From Streptomyces violens (GTDB lineage Bacteria; Actinomycetota; Actinomycetes; Streptomycetales; Streptomycetaceae), in contig NZ_JOBH01000010.1 of the NCBI RefSeq assembly GCF_000717745.1, forward strand, positions 248,001 to 312,000: a stretch of 64,000 nt of DNA, read 5' to 3'. A program made the position numbers and the translations under genes. This document shows positions 63,716 to 64,000 of this stretch, one piece after another. A model generated the notes under the pieces. The model was not told the DNA's origin. It saw only the letters and a program-made list of their open reading frames with translations, and made no database searches. How positions within the stretch are numbered: position 1 is the first letter of the stretch; the number at the start of each line of letters is the position of its first letter.

Positions 63716-64000
63716 TCAGGCCGCGAGAAACCGCTCCAGTACCGCCGCGATCCCGTCGTCCTCGTTGGACGTGGTGATCTCGTCGGCGACGGCCTTCAGC
63801 TCTTCGTGCGCGTTGGCCATGGCCACACCGTGGGCGGCCCAGGCGAACATCGGGATGTCGTTCGGCATGTCACCGAAGGCGATGGTGTCCGCGGCCTTGA
63901 CGCCCAGCCTGCGGGCCGCGAGGGAGAGGCCGGTGGCCTTGCTCAGGCCGAGCGGGAGCAGTTCGACTATCCCGGGGCCCGCCATGGTCACGCCGACCAG
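63716..64000 (-). CDS. Cof-type HAD phosphatase (C-terminal part, cut by window end)
   Basis: The last 94 residues are visible: KATGLSLAARRLGVKAADTIAFGDMPNDIPMF, with motif IV GDMPND, and the end of the Rossmann core. The N-terminal DxDGT and cap lie beyond the window. The 307-residue gene at 48329-49252 is the same family and shares this motif closely. In S. coelicolor such a gene precedes serS, as I recall. Confidence 0.88.
   Translation of the reverse strand: MVGVTMAGPGIVELLPLGLSKATGLSLAARRLGVKAADTIAFGDMPNDIPMFAWAAHGVAMANAHEELKAVADEITTSNEDDGIAAVLERFLAA

Overview
The window is high-GC actinobacterial DNA (third codon positions almost always G or C) and looks like the conserved core of a Streptomyces chromosome close to the replication origin. 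The evidence is the sporulation pair ssgR-ssgA, a Rex-type operator in front of cydABCD, a peptidoglycan FemX gene, the dnaB and ribosomal-protein cluster, and eleven copies of the 14-bp ParB site GTTTCACGTGAAAC, which Streptomyces concentrates around oriC. The gene order matches what I recall of the S. coelicolor region from about SCO3902 to SCO3960. I see no tRNA, rRNA, CRISPR array, insertion sequence or integrase.

Layout. 0-6.6 kb: the tail of an upstream gene (possibly a penicillin-binding protein), a GT87-type membrane glycosyltransferase, an alanine-racemase-fold gene paired with femX, then the operon rpsF-ssb-rpsR-rplI, closed by a strong bidirectional terminator. 6.6-10 kb: a MATE exporter and dnaB, separated by an intergenic region rich in DnaA-box-like sequences. 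10-20 kb: mostly accessory-type genes (TetR/FrnE-like pair with a shared inverted repeat, serine hydrolase, class V aminotransferase, TetR with a zinc-finger-like tail, GNAT, MarR/MFS pair, HbpS-like protein, HAD phosphatase). 20-27.6 kb: a flavohemoglobin with a disordered N-terminus coupled to a PNPOx-fold protein, Nudix, LysR, a trans-sulfuration PLP enzyme next to a remnant of the phosphatase gene ptpA, and small membrane and cupin proteins. 28-29.3 kb: the ssgR-ssgA developmental locus. 29.3-36.7 kb: YibE/F protein, TPP riboswitch with thiC, a membrane protein, a PPP-family phosphatase and a LacI regulator.

37-48 kb is a respiratory block: hisC-type aminotransferase, then cydA-cydB-cydCD (cytochrome bd oxidase and its fused ABC assembly exporter), preceded by Rex-like and Crp-like operators and followed by a DosS/DevS-like GAF-GAF histidine kinase that keeps the heme-ligand histidine. 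48-64 kb: M23 peptidase, two Cof-type HAD phosphatases (the second cut by the window end), an LLM-class flavin enzyme, htpX-pspAB, a MerR regulator, an EphD-like hydrolase-SDR fusion, an M24 peptidase, a four-gene ABC cluster, an MltG-like lytic transglycosylase, CbiZ, a CynX-type transporter and a GntR/FCD regulator.

The most unusual signals lie where chromosome-organisation sites overlap other functions. One parS palindrome sits inside the variable arm of the TPP riboswitch of thiC. Another overlaps the start of the cydCD coding region. One is the core of a 32-bp perfect palindrome. DnaA boxes cluster in front of dnaB, and a pair forms a perfect 12-bp hairpin near the right edge. I did not find a clearly new multi-gene system; most genes belong to known families.
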